64,000 bases of DNA from an uncultured Succiniclasticum sp. (GTDB lineage: Bacteria > Bacillota > Negativicutes > Acidaminococcales > Acidaminococcaceae), in NCBI GenBank assembly GCA_902801365.1, contig CADCHY010000002.1, positions 1-64,000 of the forward strand, read 5' to 3'. Shown here piece after piece: positions 44,346-53,093 of this stretch (position 1 is the stretch's first letter; each line of letters begins with the position of its first letter). The translations under genes were made by a program, and so were the position numbers. A model generated the notes under the pieces. It had not been told where the DNA came from and made no database searches. It saw only the letters and a program-made list of their open reading frames with translations.

Positions 44346-46877
44346 ATGACGTATTTTAAGAATGTAGTAAAACGTAACGGCATCACCGTACCCTTTGACG
44401 AGAAGAAAATTGAAAACGCGATCGCCAAAGCATTCATCGCCACCGGTGAAGTAGAAGCAAGAAACGTTTCCACCATCGCCGGCGCCATCACCCTGATGGT
44501 CATCACCAACCTGCGGGAAAACTCCCAGGAAATTCCTACCGTAGAGGATATCCAGGATCGCGTGGAATCCATGCTGATGAAATGCGATTACGTGAAGACC
44601 GCGAAAGCCTACATCTTATACCGTAAACAGCACCAGCAGGCACGTCACACCAAAAACACCCTGCTGGATTACAAAAAGCTGGTGGACGGCTACATCGGAA
44701 AAGATAAAGACTGGCGGGTAAAAGAAAACTCCACCGTCACCTTAAGCGTGGGCGCGCTGATCCTTTCCAACTCCGGCGCCATCACCGCCAACTACTGGCT
44801 CAGCGAAATTTATGACGAAGAAATCGCTGAAGCCCATCGCAAGTGCTTCATGCACATCCATGACCTGAGCATGCTCACCGGTTACTGCGCGGGCTGGAGC
44901 TTAAAGCAGTTGATCCAGGAAGGACTGGGCGGCGTTCCCGACCGTATCTCTTCGGCGCCGGCCAAACATTTAAGCACCCTCTGCAACCAGATGGTCAACT
45001 TCCTGGGCATCATGCAGAATGAATGGGCCGGGGCTCAGGCGTTCTCTTCCTTTGACACCTACCTGGCTCCTTTTGTAAAAGTTGACAACCTGGATTACAA
45101 GGAAGTGAAACAGTGCATCCAGTCCTTCATCTACGGTGTGAACACGCCGTCCCGCTGGGGCACACAGGCTCCCTTCACCAACATCACCCTGGACTGGACC
45201 GTGCCCGACGACATGAAGGACATGCCGGCCATCGTGGGCGGAAAGAACATGGACTTCACCTACAATGACTGCAAGAAAGAAATGGAAATGGTGAACAAGG
45301 CGTTCATCGAGACCATGATCGAAGGCGACGCCAACGGCCGCGGCTTCCAGTACCCGATTCCTACCTATTCCATTACCAAAGAATTTGACTGGAGCGCCAC
45401 GGAAAACAATCGTCTCCTGTTTGAAATGACGGCCAAATACGGCACACCCTACTTCTCCAATTACATCAATTCCGACATGAAACCCTCCGACGTGCGCAGC
45501 ATGTGCTGCCGTCTGCGTCTGGACCTGCGGGAGTTGCGCAAGAAATCCGGCGGCTTCTTCGGTTCCGGCGAAAGCACCGGCTCCATCGGCGTGGTAACCC
45601 TGAACCTGCCCCGCATCGCGTACCTGAGCAAGACGAAGGAAGAATTCTACGCCACGCTTGATAAATACATGGACATCGCGGCCCGTTCCCTGTCGGTAAA
45701 ACGGAAAGTAATCAGCCGCCTTATGGACGAAGGCCTGTATCCTTACACCCGCCGTTACCTGGGCACCTTTAAGAACCACTTCTCTACCATCGGCATGGTA
45801 GGCATGAACGAAGCCATCCTGAACTCTGCCTGGCTGAAGGGTGAAGACATGACCACGGAAAAAGGCCGGGCCTTTGCCATCGAAGTGCTGAACCACATGC
45901 GCACCCGCCTGTCTGATTACCAGGAACAATACGGCGACCTGTACAACCTGGAAGCCACCCCGGCGGAATCCACTTCCTACCGTTTCGCGAAACACGATAC
46001 GGAAGAATTCCCCGGTATCCTGACCGCGGCCAAAGACGGCAACGCGCCTTACTACACCAACAGCAGCCATCTGCCGGTTGGTTACACCGATGACATTTTT
46101 GACGCGCTGGAACTGGAAGACGAGCTGCAGACCCTCTACACCAGTGGCACCGTGTTCCACGGTTTCCTGGGCGAACGCCTGCCGGACTGGCAGTCCGCAG
46201 CAACATTGGTGCACAAAATTGCCCAGAACTTCAAGCTGCCCTATTACACCCTGTCCCCCACCTACTCCGTCTGTGCGGAACACGGTTATATCCGTGGCGA
46301 ACACTTCACCTGCCCGAAATGCGGACGCAACGCGGAAGTGTACTCCCGCATCACCGGGTACTACCGTCCGGTTCGGAACTGGAATGACGGTAAGGTCAGC
46401 GAATTCCAGAACCGCAAGACCTACAATACCGAACAGGTACGTATTGACCGGGAAAACAAGCTGGAAGCTGACGCGGAGGTTTCCGCAAAGGTAGCTGTTG
46501 CAACAGATGCCGCGAAGAAAGTTTCCGCGTTCCCGAAGACCGCGGAGCTTCCCGACAAACAGATGATGGACGCAGCAAAAAACCTGTCTGCCAGCATCAT
46601 GAACAGCAGTGCGTCTTCCCCGGCAGCCCTTGCTTCCAATGGGAAACGCTACCTGATCTCCACCCACACCTGCCCCAACTGCAACATGGTGAAGAAGATG
46701 CTGCAGGAAGCCCATGTGGAATACACCCCACTCTTCGCCGAAGAAGCCGAAGGCGCGGAAATGGCAAAGAAATTTAACATCTGCGCCGTGCCTACACTGA
46801 TCGACGAAACCGGCAACGAAACGAAACTGCTCTACAATGTAAACGAGATTAAAACCTATATTGAGAGACTGCAGTAA
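44346..46877 (+). CDS. nrdD: Anaerobic ribonucleoside-triphosphate reductase fused to a glutaredoxin-like domain
   Basis: 843 residues against about 710 in E. coli. An ATP-cone is at about 1-95 (VVKRNGITVPFDEKKIENAI). Catalytic Cys candidates are C181 and C387/C388 (SMCCRL). A zinc site is C643, H646, C656 and C659. The glycyl radical is probably Gly671 in RITGYYRPVRNW. After an Ala-rich linker (about 700-765), residues 766-843 form a thioredoxin/glutaredoxin fold with C776-P-N-C779 and the cis-Pro in AVPTLID. The enzyme reduces NTPs to dNTPs without oxygen. GGAGAG lies upstream of the ATG. Confidence 0.95.
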   Translation: MTYFKNVVKRNGITVPFDEKKIENAIAKAFIATGEVEARNVSTIAGAITLMVITNLRENSQEIPTVEDIQDRVESMLMKCDYVKTAKAYILYRKQHQQARHTKNTLLDYKKLVDGYIGKDKDWRVKENSTVTLSVGALILSNSGAITANYWLSEIYDEEIAEAHRKCFMHIHDLSMLTGYCAGWSLKQLIQEGLGGVPDRISSAPAKHLSTLCNQMVNFLGIMQNEWAGAQAFSSFDTYLAPFVKVDNLDYKEVKQCIQSFIYGVNTPSRWGTQAPFTNITLDWTVPDDMKDMPAIVGGKNMDFTYNDCKKEMEMVNKAFIETMIEGDANGRGFQYPIPTYSITKEFDWSATENNRLLFEMTAKYGTPYFSNYINSDMKPSDVRSMCCRLRLDLRELRKKSGGFFGSGESTGSIGVVTLNLPRIAYLSKTKEEFYATLDKYMDIAARSLSVKRKVISRLMDEGLYPYTRRYLGTFKNHFSTIGMVGMNEAILNSAWLKGEDMTTEKGRAFAIEVLNHMRTRLSDYQEQYGDLYNLEATPAESTSYRFAKHDTEEFPGILTAAKDGNAPYYTNSSHLPVGYTDDIFDALELEDELQTLYTSGTVFHGFLGERLPDWQSAATLVHKIAQNFKLPYYTLSPTYSVCAEHGYIRGEHFTCPKCGRNAEVYSRITGYYRPVRNWNDGKVSEFQNRKTYNTEQVRIDRENKLEADAEVSAKVAVATDAAKKVSAFPKTAELPDKQMMDAAKNLSASIMNSSASSPAALASNGKRYLISTHTCPNCNMVKKMLQEAHVEYTPLFAEEAEGAEMAKKFNICAVPTLIDETGNETKLLYNVNEIKTYIERLQ

Positions 46878-46905
46878 TACGGAAATAGTTAGTTTCTAAA
46901 AAAAT

Positions 46906-46947
46906 AAGCTGTACAATACGCATCACTGCGTGTTGTACAGCTTTTTT
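46906..46947 (+). terminator. Bidirectional terminator after nrdD
   Basis: Perfect 11-bp arms AAGCTGTACAA/TTGTACAGCTT with an inner ACGCA/TGCGT stem, followed by TTTT on plus and ATTTTTTT on minus. Confidence 0.9.
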
Positions 46948-46976
46948 GTTTATTGGAACAAAGCTGCAAAGAAAAA

Positions 46977-47027
46977 GGCATAAGCAAAACATCGGGGACG
47001 GTTTTGTGTTGTCTTATCCTTGCAACT
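46977..47027. repeat. REP-like short inverted repeat
   Basis: CAAAAC/GTTTTG arms (46985-46990 and 47001-47006) around ATCGGGGACG, with further ATAAG/CTTAT pairing outside. The 14-mer AGCAAAACATCGGG recurs at 52916 inside the foldback element. Confidence 0.45.
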
Positions 47028-47054
47028 TTTTGTTACAATTTAAACTGTAGAGAA

Positions 47055-48653
47055 TTATCCTTTAAAGAATGTTCCGAAGATCCCGCGGATCAGGCTGGCG
47101 CCCAGGCTTCCGCCCACCGTCTTGCCCACGTTACCCGCAACGGAACCGCCCAGGGTCCTGCCGACCTGACGCCCTACCGTACCCAGTACGCTGCCGCCTA
47201 CGGATTTGATCATGCGGTTCTTCTCCGCCTCGGCCCGTTCCGCTTCCCGGGCTGCTTCTTTTTCAGCCTTTTCCTTAGCAAGTGCCGCTTCTTTGGCTTC
47301 TTTTTCCGCAATCCTGGCCTGCTCCGCCGCGGCTTTTGCTTCTTCTGCTTCTTTTGCCATTACCTGCTGCTGCCGCTGCAGGAACTCATAGGCGGAGTCG
47401 CGGTCAAAGAAACCGGAATATTTACTGTACAGCAGACTGGCTTTAATGGCCTGGTCCCGCTGCGCGTCGGAAACGGAACCCATGCTGCACTGGGGCGGCA
47501 GAATGGAAACCTTCTGTACCATGCCGGGGATGCCGCTTTCCTCCAGGAAGGACACCACCGCTTTGCCGGTGCCCAATTCCATAATAGTGGAAGCTGTATC
47601 GAAGGCCGGATTGGGACGGTAAGATGCAGCTGCCGCTTTTACTGCCCGCTGGTCAGCCGGGGTATAAGCGCGCAGTGCATGCTGCACTTTGTTGCCCAGC
47701 TGTGCAAGTACACCGTCAGGAATATCCTTGGGGCTCTGGGTGCAGAAGTAGATGCCCACGCCCTTGGAACGAATCAGTTTCACCACCTGCTCGATTTTTT
47801 CCAGCAGCGCTTTGGACGCCCCGTTAAACAGCAGGTGCGCTTCATCGAAGAAGAAGACCATCTTGGGCTTCGGCAGGTCGCCGACTTCCGGCAGGGTTTC
47901 AAACAGTTCGGACATCATCCACAGCAGGAAAGTGGAATACAATCTTCCGTTGTTAATGAGGATTTCGCTGTCCAGAATGTTGATCATGCCCCTGCCGCAG
48001 TCCTGGGTCAGCCAGTCAGAAATGGAAAGGGCCGGTTCGCCGAAGAACACGTCGGCCCCCTGGGTCTCCAGTGCCACAATGGCGCGGATGATGGCCGTAA
48101 TGGACGCCGGGCTCATCTTGCCATATTCCGCTTCAAATTTAATGCGGTTCTCATTGACAAAATTAAGCATGGCCTTCAGGTCTTTGGTATCGATCAGCAA
48201 CAGCTGGTTATCGTCCGCGATTTTGTACACAATATTTAAAATGGCGCTCTGCAGGTCGTTCAGCTCCAGGATACGGGCCATCAGCAGAGGTCCAATCTCG
48301 GAAACCGTGGTGCGCAGGGGAATTCCCTTCTTCCCGAAAATATCCCAGATTGTTACCGGATAGCCTTTGTATTCAAAACCGGCTTCTGCCAGGCCGAACT
48401 TCTGGATCCGTTTCTGCATGTCTTCCGTGTTGACGCCGGGACACATCATGCCTGCGATATCGCCTTTTACGTCGGCCATGAACACCGGCACGCCCATATC
48501 GCTGAAGCTTTCTGCCATAACTTTCAAGGTGATAGTCTTACCGGTACCGGTGGCGCCTGCCACCAGACCATGGCGATTAGCCATCTTCGGCAGAATGAAA
48601 ATGTTCTCGCCTTTATCGTTATTCGCCATCCAGATTTTGCCGTCTTTTAACAT
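47055..48653 (-). CDS. HerA/FtsK-like ATPase of the DUF853 (YjgR) family
   Basis: 532 residues. Walker A is GATGTGKTITLKV near residue 35; Walker B is KMVFFFDEAHLLFNG near 270; ADVKGDIAGMMCPG and YFCTQSPKDIPD are typical of DUF853. Residues about 400-470 form an Ala/Glu/Lys-rich coiled coil, and the C-terminal 60 residues are a glycine-rich tail (GGSVAGNVGKTVGGSLGAS). Hexameric ATPases of this group act in DNA translocation, but the role of YjgR is unknown. AGGAGG lies 7 bases before the ATG. Confidence 0.88.
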   Translation of the reverse strand: MLKDGKIWMANNDKGENIFILPKMANRHGLVAGATGTGKTITLKVMAESFSDMGVPVFMADVKGDIAGMMCPGVNTEDMQKRIQKFGLAEAGFEYKGYPVTIWDIFGKKGIPLRTTVSEIGPLLMARILELNDLQSAILNIVYKIADDNQLLLIDTKDLKAMLNFVNENRIKFEAEYGKMSPASITAIIRAIVALETQGADVFFGEPALSISDWLTQDCGRGMINILDSEILINNGRLYSTFLLWMMSELFETLPEVGDLPKPKMVFFFDEAHLLFNGASKALLEKIEQVVKLIRSKGVGIYFCTQSPKDIPDGVLAQLGNKVQHALRAYTPADQRAVKAAAASYRPNPAFDTASTIMELGTGKAVVSFLEESGIPGMVQKVSILPPQCSMGSVSDAQRDQAIKASLLYSKYSGFFDRDSAYEFLQRQQQVMAKEAEEAKAAAEQARIAEKEAKEAALAKEKAEKEAAREAERAEAEKNRMIKSVGGSVLGTVGRQVGRTLGGSVAGNVGKTVGGSLGASLIRGIFGTFFKG

Positions 48654-48809
48654 TCCAGTTCCTCCTTAATCATTGGGAAAGAGTTACCTGCAACCGGCCT
48701 TCCCGCCGGTTCAGGTCCCGTTTCCGGTTCCCTGCTGTCATGGTTCAGCTTATTGTAAATATTTTATCATGAATCAGAACATCTTTCCATATAAAACTGT
48801 GAATTATAA

Positions 48810-48860
48810 TTAAAAACTGTGCCGTCGGAGATTGGCGCCGCCAATACTTCAGGCACAGTT
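48810..48860 (-). terminator. Terminator of nhaC
   Basis: Arms AACTGTGCC/GGCACAGTT (48815-48823 and 48852-48860) with an inner TTGGCG/CGCCAA stem; TTTAATT follows on the minus strand. Confidence 0.7.
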
Positions 48861-48912
48861 AATTAATTAATTTACCAGCTGTTTTTAATTCCGGCAAATC
48901 CAAGAACTTTTT

Positions 48913-50523
48913 TTACTCTCCAATCTTGCCGAGATCTCTCCTCCGCATGGCCATGAGGCCCATGCACAGAATTACAACGCCGAAGCAAATCGACGCCGGA
49001 GCGCTCTTGGTAAACCCGGCTACCAGATAGGTGAAGAAAGAAACCACCGCCACCGTCATGGCATAGGGAATCTGAGTTGTAACGTGATTCAGATGGATAC
49101 ACTGGGCGCCGGCCGACGACATAATCGTCGTATCGGAAATCGGGGAACAGTGGTCACCGCATACCGCGCCGGCCATGCAGGCGGAGATGGAGATGATCAT
49201 CAGCTGATGGTCAACGCCCTGGAAGCAGGATACCACGATGGGAATCAGGATACCAAAGGTACCCCAGGAGGTACCGGAGGCAAATGCCAGGAACACTGCG
49301 ATCAGGAAGATGATGGCCGGCAGGAAGTTCATCAGGTTGCCGGCAGAACTTTCTACCACGCTGGCCACATATTTGGCAGCTCCCAGACTGTCGGTCATAG
49401 CCTTTAAGGCCCAGGCAAAGGACAGGATCAGCATGGCCGGAACCATCTGCTTGAAACCTTCCGGCAGGCAGTCCATGCAGTCCGCGAAAGGCAGGGACTG
49501 ACGGATCAGATAGAAAGCTACGGTGATAATCAGGGCGACCGCGGAACCTAACACCAGACCGACGGATGCGTCGCTGTTGGCGAAAGCATCTACGAAGCCT
49601 TTGTCCTCAAAGAAACCGCCGGTGTAAATCATACCGATAACGCAACAGATAATCAGCATCACGATAGGGAGCACCAGATCGATGACGCTGCCGATTTTTT
49701 CACCCTTACGCATGGTCTCGGCCGCTTCTTCCGTAATGCCGGTGGTGAACAGATCACCCTTCAGCGCATTTTCTTCATGTACTTTCATGGGACCGTAATC
49801 AATACCCAGGAAAATGATGATCACCATCATGGCCAGGGTCAGTAGCGCATAGAAGTTAAAAGGAATGGACTGCACGAAAATGCTGATGCCGTTCTCCCCT
49901 TTTACGAAGCCGGACACCGCCGCGGCCCAGGAAGAAATCGGCGCAATGATGCAGACAGGCGCTGCCGTAGAGTCAATCAGGTAGGCCAGCTTGGCACGAC
50001 TGATGTTGTACTTATCAGTTACCGGACGCATAACGGACCCGACGGTCAGGCAGTTAAAATAGTCGTCAATGAAGATCAGGCAGCCCAGCAGCATGGTTGC
50101 CAGCTGCGCGCCGGCCCGGCTCTTAATATGGGTAGATGCCCACTGTCCGAAAGCGGCTGATCCGCCGGTACGGTTCATCAGCTGCACCATCATACCCAAA
50201 ATAATAAGGAAAATCAGAATACCCACGTTCCATTTATCGGACAGAACTGTCAGCAGCCCTTGCTGGAACACCTGGTTCAGGGTTCCAACCAGATCAAACC
50301 CGGCATTCAGGAACGCGCCGGTCAAGATTCCCAGGAACAGGGAACTGTACACTTCTTTGGTAATCAGCGCCAGCGCAATGGCAATCACAGGCGGTGTCAG
50401 CGCCCAGGCAGTTTCTTTTACCGGCATATGGTTATGAACCACCGCATACGCCAGCCCTGCCAGCACCAGCACTACGGCTACCAGTGACAGGTATGTTAAA
50501 GTCTTAGGTTCTCCCTTTTTCAC
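48913..50523 (-). CDS. NhaC-family sodium/proton (or organic acid) antiporter
   Basis: About 536 residues with 12-13 membrane segments. Typical family motifs are IFIDDYFNCLTVGSVMRPV near residue 150, APVCIIAPISSWAAAVSGF near 190, FLAFASGTSWGTFGILIPI near 425 and GAVCGDHCSPISDTTIMSSAGA near 465. The family exchanges Na+ for H+ or malate for lactate. The GTG at 50523 is preferred, as GGGGG lies 9 bases before it; the ATG three codons upstream directly abuts that site. Substrate is not certain. Confidence 0.88.
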   Translation of the reverse strand: MKKGEPKTLTYLSLVAVVLVLAGLAYAVVHNHMPVKETAWALTPPVIAIALALITKEVYSSLFLGILTGAFLNAGFDLVGTLNQVFQQGLLTVLSDKWNVGILIFLIILGMMVQLMNRTGGSAAFGQWASTHIKSRAGAQLATMLLGCLIFIDDYFNCLTVGSVMRPVTDKYNISRAKLAYLIDSTAAPVCIIAPISSWAAAVSGFVKGENGISIFVQSIPFNFYALLTLAMMVIIIFLGIDYGPMKVHEENALKGDLFTTGITEEAAETMRKGEKIGSVIDLVLPIVMLIICCVIGMIYTGGFFEDKGFVDAFANSDASVGLVLGSAVALIITVAFYLIRQSLPFADCMDCLPEGFKQMVPAMLILSFAWALKAMTDSLGAAKYVASVVESSAGNLMNFLPAIIFLIAVFLAFASGTSWGTFGILIPIVVSCFQGVDHQLMIISISACMAGAVCGDHCSPISDTTIMSSAGAQCIHLNHVTTQIPYAMTVAVVSFFTYLVAGFTKSAPASICFGVVILCMGLMAMRRRDLGKIGE

Positions 50524-50852
50524 AATACTCATCCCCCATATATAAAATTTAACTAACACTATAGGTATGTTAATACTTTATCCTAAAACAGGAAATATGT
50601 CCAGTAAAAAAGTATAAAAGTGCTTCCGGTGTACAATAACAGCCTCATAGTGTTAACTTTGAAAACCTTTTAGAATATTTTTGCCGTGTCCCGCATAAAT
50701 ATACATTTCCTCCCTTTCTTTTTCCGGAAGAAAATTTACCGGCTTCCTAACCTTTTTTTAAACAGAAATTTTGTGTATAATAGATTTGAAAATTTTCCGG
50801 CTTTTTATCCTTACTTACTATTTTTTGATGAATAAAAAAGGAGTGGAACCCC
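50524..50852. other. 329-bp divergent region between nhaC and the TonB receptor gene
   Basis: Holds a probable nhaC promoter, with TGGACA and TAAAGT on the minus strand 17 bases apart, and a TATAAT box (50776-50781) for the receptor gene. An 8-bp inverted repeat AACACTAT/ATAGTGTT lies at 50555-50562 and 50647-50654. No Fur box was recognised. Confidence 0.45.
50776..50781 (+). promoter_or_regulatory. -10 element for the TonB-dependent receptor gene
   Basis: TATAAT about 70 bases before the start codon; only a T-run is at the -35 position. Confidence 0.4.
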
Positions 50853-52856
50853 ATGCTTTCCAGAACATTATCGGCCGCTGTTTTACTGGCCTGTTCCGCC
50901 GCCATCCTGCCCGCTTATGCGGAAAAAGCAAACAAAGAGCCCGTCCGGACTACCGGCTCGCAAACTGCCATAACTGCAGCAGAACATGTCAACGCCCACA
51001 GCGTCGTATCCCAGTCGCCTCTGATGCCGGCGCCGGCGTTCACCACTGTTATCACCGCCGAAGAAATGCAGGACAACCATTACGAAACCGTGGCGGAAGC
51101 CCTGGCTTACGCCCCCGGCTTAACCGTTACCCCCGGTTCCGTCAACACCAACCATCAGATTGTCCGCATTGACGGTGACGACCGCGTCGCTGTGTTTATC
51201 GACGGACGGAAACAGAATCTGGCAAGCGGTCTATCCGACGGCCGGGCCACTTACGACCTGGATATGGCGCCGCCGGTCATGGCCATCGAGCGTATTGAGA
51301 TACTGCACGGTCCGGCAGGCGACAGTTTTATCAACTACGATACCCCCGGCGGCGTAATCAATATCATTACCAAAAAGGGCAAAGAGCATGAATTCAAATT
51401 CGAAGGAGCCCGGGGACCGTACGATGCCTGGCGCTGGGAAACCCAGCTGGCCGGCAGCGGCAAGGGCTGGAGCTGGATCGGTACCGGCGGGCGCAGCAAC
51501 CTGGAAAAACTGCGTTACAAGAGCGTGGACGGTGACAGGGAAACTATGCCTAACTCCGCCGTGAGCCGGCGCGAGATGTACTTCCGCATCGACCGGCAGC
51601 TGGCCAAAAACAGTTCACTGAATTTGACCTACGGCCACTTCAGTAACGACAGGGGTTTGTGGTATTCCCGCCTGAATCCCACGGACTACAATTACTCAAA
51701 AATGGCCAACCACCTTGCGCTGACCTATAATTACAAGGAAAACTCTGCAACGCCCGGTTATGTGTCTGTATACCATTATTATAACCAGGGTGACACATTC
51801 CGTCCCACCGGCATCAAAGATCAGGAAGACCTGCTTTCCTACGGACGCTGGAAAACCACCACCAACGGAATCGACTGGCGGGACAGCTGGCTCCTCGGCA
51901 AAAAGCGCAATCGTAGCCTGGCAGCCGGATTATCCTGGCGCCACACCAGCGTGGACAGCGATACGAATTATGACGTATCCGGCGATCCGCCGGGCGCTAC
52001 TGCGGAAGAGAAAAATGCAAATCGCAGCTTCGGCAAAAATTATAAAAAAAGCGCGACCAACATCACTGCTTTCCTCAGAGGAACCCGCCAGATAAAAAAA
52101 CTGACCCTTTCCACTACACGGGGGATCACCCACAACAGCGGGTTCGGCACCCATTACATCTCCACCAACACCGCGGAATACCGGCCGGATAAAAAAACAA
52201 CCCTTTACGGCTCCCTGCAGCACTTTTACGCAGTGCCGACCCTGGACGAACTGTATTACAACAACCAGCGGATTCAGGGAAATCCGAATCTGGATGCGGA
52301 AAAAGGCTGGAAGGGCAGCGGCGGCATCCGCCACCAGTTCAGCGACAAAGTCTTTGCGGACCTGGGCGGGTTCTGGTCCTATACCAAAAACCCGATTTTA
52401 TGGTACAAGAATGAGGATGTGTGGCGTCCCGACAACGGTAAAAGCCAGCACCAGATAGGTATAAACCTTTCCGTTACCGACGTGTTCAGTCCGAAATACA
52501 ATGCCACCTTCTCCTATACCTATACCAACTCCAACACCGACTGGGGAGACATGCCTTCGTCCTATACGAGCCTGGTGGCCCGCCATCAGCTGAAAGCCGC
52601 CCTGCGCTACAAAGACAAACGCTGGTCCAACAACCTGCTGTTGACCGCCGGACTGGGGCGGAACGAAGGCTGGTACTCCGGTAACTATTTTGTGGTAGAC
52701 ATCAACCTGGGTTACAAGTTCAACAAGCACTGGAGCAGCTATCTGAAAGTGCATAACCTGTTCAACGAATCCTACGAAGCGCTTGGATCTCGTACCATCG
52801 GGGACTGCCCGGCGTATGGAAGGACAGCGCTGTTCGGAGTCGTGTATTCGTACTAA
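50853..52856 (+). CDS. TonB-dependent outer-membrane receptor
   Basis: 667 residues. The signal peptide ends near ILPAYA (residue 23). A plug domain follows (TVITAEEMQDNHYETVAEALAYAPGLTV, then IERIEILHGPAGDSFINYDTPGGVINIITKKG), then a beta-barrel of about 20 strands ending in the aromatic FGVVYSY typical of outer-membrane insertion. It imports an iron complex, cobalamin or another large solute using TonB energy. No ligand gene is adjacent. AAAGGAG lies about 9 bases before the ATG. Its presence shows that the host has an outer membrane. Confidence 0.94.
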   Translation: MLSRTLSAAVLLACSAAILPAYAEKANKEPVRTTGSQTAITAAEHVNAHSVVSQSPLMPAPAFTTVITAEEMQDNHYETVAEALAYAPGLTVTPGSVNTNHQIVRIDGDDRVAVFIDGRKQNLASGLSDGRATYDLDMAPPVMAIERIEILHGPAGDSFINYDTPGGVINIITKKGKEHEFKFEGARGPYDAWRWETQLAGSGKGWSWIGTGGRSNLEKLRYKSVDGDRETMPNSAVSRREMYFRIDRQLAKNSSLNLTYGHFSNDRGLWYSRLNPTDYNYSKMANHLALTYNYKENSATPGYVSVYHYYNQGDTFRPTGIKDQEDLLSYGRWKTTTNGIDWRDSWLLGKKRNRSLAAGLSWRHTSVDSDTNYDVSGDPPGATAEEKNANRSFGKNYKKSATNITAFLRGTRQIKKLTLSTTRGITHNSGFGTHYISTNTAEYRPDKKTTLYGSLQHFYAVPTLDELYYNNQRIQGNPNLDAEKGWKGSGGIRHQFSDKVFADLGGFWSYTKNPILWYKNEDVWRPDNGKSQHQIGINLSVTDVFSPKYNATFSYTYTNSNTDWGDMPSSYTSLVARHQLKAALRYKDKRWSNNLLLTAGLGRNEGWYSGNYFVVDINLGYKFNKHWSSYLKVHNLFNESYEALGSRTIGDCPAYGRTALFGVVYSY

Positions 52857-52900
52857 GGCGAATTATTTTTTAATAAGATGCATAGTTTTAAAAAAGAATA

Positions 52901-53068
52901 AGCGTGCAGGGAATGAGCAAAACATCGGGAACGTTTGTTTAGTTCCATGAGATGAAATGTGACACAGCAGCGAGACTGTCTGAGGGGCAAAGCCCCGAGT
53001 TTCGAAGCCGCCGGCGCATGAGTCCATGGAATAACAAACGTGAACGGTTTTGCGAATCCCTGCACGCT
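52901..53068. repeat. 168-bp foldback (long inverted repeat) element
   Basis: Arms of about 45 bases (52901-52950 and 53021-53068) match as inverted copies with a few gaps, starting with the exact 12-mer AGCGTGCAGGGA and its complement. The 70-base centre has a GGGGC/GCCCC hairpin. T-runs flank both ends, so it can also terminate the convergent receptor and purF genes. It shares a 14-mer with the repeat at 46983. Confidence 0.75.
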
Positions 53069-53093
53069 GTTATTTTTATACTATTTGTTTACC

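Noticed and set aside
44970..46715. 581-codon open frame antisense to nrdD, and similar long antisense frames over other genes (for example 46953-48239 and 29152-30063)
   Set aside because: They lie wholly opposite strongly supported genes, lack ribosome sites and have low-complexity compositions expected from GC-rich codon shadows.
50560..50852. Fur box before the TonB receptor gene
   Set aside because: No 19-base GATAATGATAATCATTATC-like palindrome could be found; only AT-rich sequence and one TATAAT box.
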